From NCBI GenBank assembly GCA_965230215.1, contig CBDDKN010000001.1, positions 2,170,001-2,234,000 on the forward strand: a DNA stretch of 64,000 bases. Reading direction: 5' to 3'. A program made the position numbers and the translations under genes. Below the pieces are notes generated by a model that saw only the letters and a list, made by a program, of their open reading frames with translations, searched no databases and was not told where the DNA came from. Below, piece by piece: positions 40,130-49,300 of the stretch; the stretch's first letter is position 1; the number at the start of each line of letters is the position of its first letter. The stretch is from RFSX01 sp965230215 (GTDB lineage: Bacteria; Bacteroidota; Bacteroidia; Chitinophagales; Saprospiraceae).

Positions 40130-40150
40130 AAATATTTGCCATATATACAA

Positions 40151-40170
40151 GTACTCTCCCTCTTGAGTAC
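40151..40170. promoter_or_regulatory. Inverted repeat upstream of the giant gene
   Basis: GTACTC and GAGTAC flank an 8-nt spacer, 22-41 bases upstream of the giant gene's ATG. It could be an operator or a small 5'-leader hairpin. No convincing TAnnTTTG promoter was found in 40130-40395; the rest of that interval is AT-rich, with the upstream gene's terminator at its far end. Confidence 0.35.
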
Positions 40171-40339
40171 GTGAATTCGCAAAACTTATATAGGTTATTC
40201 AATAAAGAATCCTATCGAATACAGTTCATACTGCTCAATAGGCTATTACAATTCTTCAGATAGGTTGGTTATAAATTGTAAATCTGAGGTAAATATATGA
40301 CAAATTTTTATATATATGAAAATTAATAATATATAATTA

Positions 40340-40368
40340 TAAAAAAAGACCTCCCAAAGGAGGCCTTT
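40340..40368 (-). terminator. Rho-independent terminator after the 3708-residue gene
   Basis: On the minus strand, AGGCCTCC and GGAGGTCT pair across a TTTG loop (8 bp with one G-U pair) and are followed by seven T residues. It lies about 28 bases past the stop of the adhesin gene, so the giant gene probably has its own promoter. Confidence 0.9.
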
Positions 40369-40395
40369 AAATGAATATGTAGTGCTAACGAAATC

Positions 40396-43300
40396 TTATT
40401 TTATTAAAATCATCTTAAAGTCGTGAGTCTTTTCCCTTGTAATCATTCGGCCATATATAACGCCATTGCTATCGAATGAATCACTCATAAGTTCCAAGGT
40501 ATTATTTCCTTCCTGTACCAGAAGTTTTTCACTATGCAACAGCTGACCATTGACATTATAAAACTCCCAGACAACTTCCATTGACTCAGAAACACGATAC
40601 ATTATTTCTGCGCTCTCAACCCATGGATTAGGTTGAATAGAAATTAACTCTATATCGGCACCAAGAGACTCTTTCATCGATATGCCGATTACTTCCCCAT
40701 CTCTTTTATATGCTTCTGCTTTAGTAATATCCGAAACTACTTCTAAATTAAGATCATGTCCATTCCTGTCAAATGGTACGACAATTACAGAAAATAGAAT
40801 CTCATTGTCCTTAATGGTTTTTGCATCAAAGTCATTATAACTAATTGAAGCTACTCCATCTTCAATAGATAAATTAGAATAGTTTTCATCTGAGATGTCA
40901 AGTGCATCAGAGATAATACTCAATTCCTTAATGTTTGAGCCAAATTCAAATGTACCCTGCCACCCCATTATGTTTTCATAATTCAATGCACTAATATGGT
41001 ACACTATAATTCCATTATTTTCAAATTCTGTATCGTACACAAAATTTAATTGCTTGGTACTTGAGTCTCCTTGATCGGAATTAGATTTACCAAATGATGT
41101 ATCAACATTTGAATTAACATCTCCAACCTTTACACCAACAAAATCAATTGCCATATCTGTTGAAAGCTTTTCAATAACATATTGCTCTGGGAAGGCTTGT
41201 GCCCAAGGGTCATAGACATCAGTGAAATCATGTAAAGCATCAACAAAACGCCAACTCGTATTGTCAGGATATGATTCATAAACACCTAGAATCAACTTCC
41301 TCAATTCAATTAAATCTGAAGCAGAAACCTTTTGATTATTATCAATATCAGCTGCTATCAGTTTGTATGGACTATCAAGGCTTTCTATTCCCAGGATATG
41401 TCTCTGTATCAATATGATATCCAAGGTACTCACACCATTCAGATCATCGCCATCTTTGTTTGGCACTACCGCGTAGTCACCTCCCATTGGCATATCTCCA
41501 AACGCATATGCTCCAGACTCCTCCGTCATCATCTCAAACTCACTGCCTTCCAACGTAACCTCTACTCCTGAAATCTCTTCCAGTTCCTCTGTGTATATAT
41601 CTCCTGTTACATCTACCAGACTCATCATAACCGGACAATCTGGGTTATCTAACACCTCTACCATCGTCATACAGAAATCCTGCTCACCTGTTAATCTGTC
41701 TGTCACCCACATCTGTACTGGCTGAATCCCCACATCTTCACAATCGAATACTATGTTCTTAACCATCGTATCTGAACTCATACTCAATGTGATTGGATTA
41801 CCACATGGATGATAGGAACCTCCATCAAAATCACTCGCCCACAATTCTGCCTCGTACTCTATTCCATTTCCATTATCAACAGCTTCTATACTTACACTAA
41901 AGCCATTTATACATATTGGTATTGGCGTCTTCTTATTGATCACCGTCAAGGCTTGCTCATCTGTCGCTATATTTCCACACAGATCTGATACCGTCCATAG
42001 TATAGTGTAATCCCCATTTACCAGTGTGTCACTGTATGTCGCACTCGACCCTACCGCTACCAAGAAATCTTGATCATCGCGTACCTCATAACTCCAATAC
42101 AAACTATCACAATCATCTGTCCCCTCTCTTGTCAATTCAAACTGTCCACTCTCACAGTCTATATTGAACGACTCTATTATTGTGTCACCTTGAGCTACTA
42201 TCTGTGGATATACATTATTATATATCTCAATTATCTGCGGCTGTGGTATCGTGAATACTTCAAACGATCCATTGATCTCACTACACCAGTTGATCACCGA
42301 CCAAGTACGCTCTATGTAGGCACACTCGCCAAGCCCATCTCGCGTCTCAAATATTCTGTCTTCATAATCCCAGCCCAGCAAACTACACTCATCATCTCCT
42401 GCCAAAAACTGTGGATATGCATATAACTCCGGTAACTCATCCGGCCCAATATCATATCTGCACACTCCTGTCGTATCGTAGTTTAACGGCCATTGTATAT
42501 TGCTCTCTACAAATGGGGTATAGTTTACTATCGTGATGTGCTGCTTACAGCTTCTGTATAGTATTGTGCTATCCTGACTGCGCAATTCAAAGGCTCTTAC
42601 TATCTCACCTATCCCACATTGATTGACATCTGCTGTCACTATCTCCTGCACCACCTGCTGTGCTGCACAATTATCATCTACATCTGCCTCTCCAAACACA
42701 AGTCCCAAATTGTTAAGATCATAAGCGTCTCTACAGTCTATTGTTACATCTGACGGACAACTCAACTGTGGTATATCCTTATCCTGTACTTCAACTGTTA
42801 CCATACACTCGTTGTAGTTACCACCCAAATCATAGGCCCTGAACACTACCATCACTTCACTTCCCGCATCTGCACAACAGAAACTTACACTCTCGTCAAA
42901 CAAGGTATCGGCTGCTACACATAATGTGTCCATCCTTCTCACTGCAAAGCCATCCAATCCACATTCATCCCAGGATCCATCGTCAAAACTCTCAGCATAT
43001 ACCAATGTCTGTCCATTCTGACTTATCGATACTACCGTAGTCTGTTCACATATCGTCACTGGCTCTGTGTCATCACGTACTGTCACATTCAAGCTACAAC
43101 TGCTGCTGTTATAACAGCTGTCACTTACTATGTAACTTATTGTATTTATACCTACATCCAGATCAACTATTCCACCATTACTATTCAAGTAACCCTTCGG
43201 ATAATCTATCGCCACTATTATACCTCCATCACATTCATCAAAAGCTGTTATACCCGGTAGCTCTACGGCTGCTGCACAGAAGTCATTTGTTGTTATCGTC

Positions 43301-46300
43301 ATATCCTGCGGACATACAAACTCTGGTGCCTCATCATCTACTATCTCTATCAACTGAACAGCGCCTGTGGTATTCTCTCCATTACACCACCATTCTCTAA
43401 CTTCCCATGTTCTCATCACCTTGCGGATACAGCCCACTTGTGGTAATTCTATGTCTGTATATAACACCACTGAATTACACACCTGATTCACCTCGCCTGG
43501 TATTACTATCACTTCTCCCTCGAAGGTGATATCTGTAGCTCCACCCATTGGAATCAATGGCGCTCCACTTCCAGAACCTGTCAATGGACAGAATACTCCA
43601 TCTGTTATGCTAGGATCACAAATGAATGGAACACCCGAAGTTCCTGAACCTACAAAGCCAGATCCAGATCCTGTGATCGAAGAATATAACCATGGAATTG
43701 GAATTCCATTCTCATCAAAAATATAGGTATCATCACCGCAACTGATAGGGTTACCTCCAGCTACTGTTCTGTTTTCAGGAAACATGATATTGCTTAGATC
43801 TACACGCTCAAGCAGTATCTCATGACTACACTCATCGAAATTACCCATCTCATCTGTAGCGCGATATGTTCTAACGATTCTGTGTGTATAATCAGGATCG
43901 CAATCCAATCGTTCTCTTGTTTCGTTATGAAGTGTAACTGTAAAGTCCAATCCTCCACACGATGCAACTGCTGGTGGTAATCCCAATACATCAAATCCAC
44001 CACATGATATGGTCAAATCATCAGGACAATCCAACTGCGGTGGTAATTTATACTCTACGGTAACATCTAACCAACATGAATTTTGACATACGTTATTATA
44101 TACTGTCAATGAATAAGTATTTCCAACATCGTCAAGGTCAAAACCTTCAACGACAACACTATTACCAAATTCATCTTTTATAGTAAATGTGTAAAAATCA
44201 TCAGGGAATAGATCACCCTCTAAAAACATTGCCGGTGTTAATCTGATATAACAGTTTTCATCCAAACTCAAATTAACATCACCAATACACTTCATTCCTT
44301 GACATATCAATACGAAAGCCTGATCATGGTCATCTTCATCGAATCCTGATCGACCATTTTCATCTATCTTATCATCCTCTTCGCTGTATAGATCATTGCC
44401 CTTGTCATTGTCGTTACTTGAATCTGCAACACTGTCAATATCTAAATCGCTAACATCTGCTCCACCAGCATCAATAATTCTGCTGATTTCTACCATATCG
44501 ACAACATTATTAGGGTTGGCATCCTCATCAACACTGAGATATATACAAAGCGTATCGGATGTTAACGGTAGTAAAACATCTGCATAAATATATTCTGGAT
44601 TTCCATCTACTACAACCCAACCTGTATTCTCTGGAATCTGATTATATACCAATCCTTCCGGTACATAGTTTGTGATATCAAATACAGAAGGAGTAAGACT
44701 ACCTTGATTATATACGATGATATCAAACTTAACCAGATCACCTGGGAACTTAGGAGTCAAATCATTGTTAACTATCTTTATTGCCAGATCCATTACAGGT
44801 GGAATCACCGGATCATGGTCATCCTCATCACTTCCTAATAAACCATTACCATCGATTTGATCATCGGTTTCAGTCAAAGGGATTCCTCCAACATCATTGC
44901 CAAAATTTGAATCAGGATCTGAATCCAAGTCAAATAACTTACGATTATTTCCTAAGGTATCAGACATATTAGCGATTTCAACAAATGGAATCAAATCCGT
45001 AAAAGTGAAATCAGGTTCAACAGTTAGGACAAGACAGTATTGCGTCTTCTCATTCGGATGAATTGCATCACCAATTGTTTTTTCAAGATTACCATCACCT
45101 TGTATCAACCAGCCATTGTCATCGTTTTCACTTAATGTAAATCCTTCAGGCATAAAGATGTTTAGATCTATATCCTTAAGTGCCATGTTGCCTTGATTAT
45201 AAAGGTCAACATAAAACTTGATTTCATCACCTGGAATAAGTGGTTGTGTGTGTTCAGTAAATATGATTGATGCCAAATCAATTACTGGAACCCATGCTGG
45301 ATCATGATCGTCTTCATCTTCACCGTTCTTTCCAGAACCGCTGACATAATTATCATCACCTATTATAGTTGGGTTATTATCACAATCAATCGGATCAGAA
45401 GGCTCACCTCCAGTATCATTTTCTAGAGTACTATCATAATATGAATCAATATCCAAATTATCAAGCACACGATCATTAAGATCCTTTGAGCTACTTATCT
45501 CAGCATAATTAATAAGTTGTGAAGCGTTGACCCCTTCTTTAACTGAAAGTATGATACATGTTTCAACTTCCTCATCCATCGCTAATGTTCCATCAAGTAC
45601 CTTCTCTACTTTATTTAATCCAGCATCAACCCAACCATTATCATCTGCACCGCTTAACTCAAATCCCTGCGGGATATAATTTGTAAGCAATATTTCCTTA
45701 TTGGTAATGTTTCCTTGATTGGAAACGCGAATCCTAAACTTAACATCTTGTCCAGATTTGACTGGTTCCTTCTGATCTGCCCAAACAATTAGCGCAAGAT
45801 CCTGTACACTGATCATTGAAGGATCATGATCATCCTCATCAAAAATTCCATCATTGTTATAATCAGTACCATCATCATCTATATGATCATCTTCCTCAGA
45901 ATTAACTCCCCCTCCGATATCATCACTTGGATCATCGTTTGGTGTAGAGTCAATATCATAACAATCATCTTGCAACTCATAAGAATCAGAAATTTCACTC
46001 CAACTTATAATATCAGACATGGCTCCAGCCACTACCTCTAGATATATACATGTTGTATCTATACCTCCTGGAGATATTGTCTTGTTTATCGTGTATTTGT
46101 GAAGCTCATCATTTATCTCAGTCCAACCCAGATCCTTTGATTGTGTTTCAAGGAATAGATTTTCAGACATGACATAGTTACTTAACTCGACTTGTGAAGC
46201 ATCAATATTACCTTGATTTTCTACAACAACTATGAACTTCATTATATCTCCCGGTACAACAGGAAGCACAGGAGGCATTGAATCGATTTGCATATACAAA

Positions 46301-49300
46301 GCAAGATCATATACCTTATATTTAACTGGATCATGATCATCTTCATCCAACTCTGGATCTCTATCCTCATTCTCATCTTCAGGATCACCTGTACCCTTAC
46401 CGTCTACTTCATTGTCAGTATCATCATCTGTATTACCTCCTGAATCATTTTCAGGATCTGAATCCGGAGTACTATCAATATCTGACTTCGAAACGCCTGG
46501 GTTATCAACAGATTCGAATCTTTCAACTTCAATTATTTGAGTCCAAGTATCTTCGCTTGCATCTTTGGTTGGAACCAATTCCATGTCAAGACACAACGTC
46601 CTGCTTTCACCTGGTGTTAAAACTTCATCAAATAGTAGATTCAATCTGCCAGCTTCAACCTCATACCACCCGTACGTACTATTACTCGTGTTGTCCACAA
46701 ATTTGAAACCACCATTATATCTCTCTGACAATAATATATTTGAAAGATCACCATTACCCTGATTAACGATGTCGACTTTAAATTGAACGATATCACCGTA
46801 TCTTTTTATATCTGTATCATTTGTATAAATGATAGTAGCAATATCACAGACCTCAATCTTTGCTGGATCATGGTCATCTTCATCCAATTCTGGATTCTTA
46901 TCCTCATCCTCATCTTCAGGATCACCTGTACCTTTACCATCGATAACATCATCAGTCTCATCATCTGGATTACCCCCTGAATCATTCGTAGGATCCGAAT
47001 CCGGAGTACTATCAGCATCAACATACTTCAATGCATTTTGAACATCCTTAATTGCAGTGATCTCAGCCATAGTTGTCCAAGCATCATAACTTGATTCATC
47101 TTGACTCACGTTTGCAACTTCTAGATATATGCATATTGAGTCTCTCTCCCCTGGTTGTAATACTCTATTTGTCTCTATTTGCGCCAATGATTCACTTGCT
47201 TTTGTCCAAGCCGGTGAAAGCGAATTATTTTGATCAAGATATTTGAATCCCTTAGGGATAGTATAATCTACTAGGACACCATTACTTGTAACATTACCTT
47301 GGTTGTATATCAGTACTGACATTTTTACCATCTGCCCTATTTTTACACCTCCCACTGGCTCAGCTAGCTTATTAATCAAAGCAAGGTCGCATATTTCAAT
47401 ATCCTCTACGTCATGATCATCTTCATCACCATTATTATTATCTATCTCATCATCTTCAAGAACATCATTTGCAAAATTATCATCAGGTGTACTATCTACA
47501 TCAGGAGCACCCGGGTCATTGCCATCTTTATCTTTGAAACTTGTAATTTCTGCAGTGTTCAAATAATTTAAACTACCTGGTGTCTGACACCTTTGTACAA
47601 CTAATTTCAAATCTTTTGTTACGGATTCTCCCTCAGCAATTTGCTCCGTAATGGTTGTTCTTGCAACTCCAGAATCATATGCCCAACCTATGTTTGGTGT
47701 TTCAACAAATTCTAGTCCACATGGGATGAGATCTGCAACTTCTACATTTGAAACAGTTTGACCAAGTTGATTAAACACTTCAATGCTGTATGTTAAAGTA
47801 TCACCATATTTATATGGACCAGCAGGAGAAACTGTTTTTCTCAGAGCCAAATCATATCTACAATCATTAACCGTTATTTCCAGATCAAAAGAATTATCTG
47901 CACATGAAGTTCCGTTAGGGCCTTCACCATCTACCGTATAACTAAATGTATAGGTATTGCCTCTGTGAGATGCGTTAGCTTCAAAAACTGAACCCGTAAG
48001 TCCTCCAGAGCCATCTGTGTCTGACCAATTGCCATCTGTCGGTCCAGATACGATTAGCGATTGCAAATCAATAGAATTAACTCCATATGATGCCTCAGCA
48101 CAAACACTTGAATTACTTAACTCCACTTGCTCAGTAACAGCATTTACTGTTACCTCCTGATCATCAGTATATACACAGCCATTAGCTCCAACAACAGAAT
48201 AACTAATTGAATGCTTTCCAACACCTGCAACTGAAGGATCAAATGTTCCAGCATTATTGTCTGTAATTCCTGTGCCCGCAAATAATCCACCAGCAATTGC
48301 TGCAGAAAAATCTACTGGAGCCTCATCCAAACAAAAGACTCCGCTATTCAATCCTGCAGTAAATGAAGCATCTAATATTGCCTCTACTTCAACCTCAACA
48401 GTAAAACTCCTTTGTCCACAACCTGTTGCGACAGGTCCTTCACCATCAATTGTATATGTGAAAGTGTAAGAATTACCAGCATGGCCAGGATTCGCAGTAA
48501 ATACTGAACCTGATAATGACATGGTATTATCTGTATCGCTCCATGTACCCGTGGTAGGTCCTGCTTGTATAAGATCAACTAAGTCAATTGCATTACTTCC
48601 GTATACTGGGTCAGAGCAAATAGCAGAATTATTCAGACTTACATCAGGAGTTAGATTATTTACTGATATTGTGGTCATACCAAAGTCTGTACACCCGTTT
48701 AAATCTGTCAATGTGTACGTTATGTCATGCATACCTACACCTGCAACTGCTGGATCAAAAGCTCCTGTTGCTCCATTAACAATACCTGTTCCACTCCATG
48801 TACCACCAACTGGTAAAGCTGATAAATTAACTGTTCCTTGATTGACACATAAGTCTTCATATGCCATACCTCCATTAATGTTGATTGATGGCGGACCATT
48901 TACAGTAACTGTAACAGTAGCACTTGCTGAGCATCCTAGAGCGTCTTGGTAAATGTAACTTACAGCCCAGTCTCCTACACCTGCCATAGAAGCATCAAGA
49001 CTAGCTGTTCCATTTCCATTGTCTGTCAAACCTGACAATGCTGTTGTAGTAAAATATCCAGTACCTCCGGCAGGCATTCCGGTACCAGTGAAATTCAAAC
49101 TTCCGCCATCCACACAAATGTCTCCAGGATCAGATATTCCTGCAGTAAGTGTACACTCAAAAACACCCATATCAAAGGTATTATTGGTCTCGTTTGCAGT
49201 AATAGCTATTGCAGGCATATCACCTACGCTCTGAATCGTTATATTCTCTACATCTGAATCATTGAAGTCTGGATTATCCGACATCCCATCACCCATATCT

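Noticed and set aside
1..40129. The giant frame as a pseudogene or non-coding satellite
   Set aside because: The frame stays open over 40 kb, differences between modules keep the frame, and the cysteines and core residues are conserved.
41332..49234. Plus-strand frames of 60-118 codons opposite the 3708-residue gene
   Set aside because: They are shadows of a well-supported gene and have no recognisable protein features.
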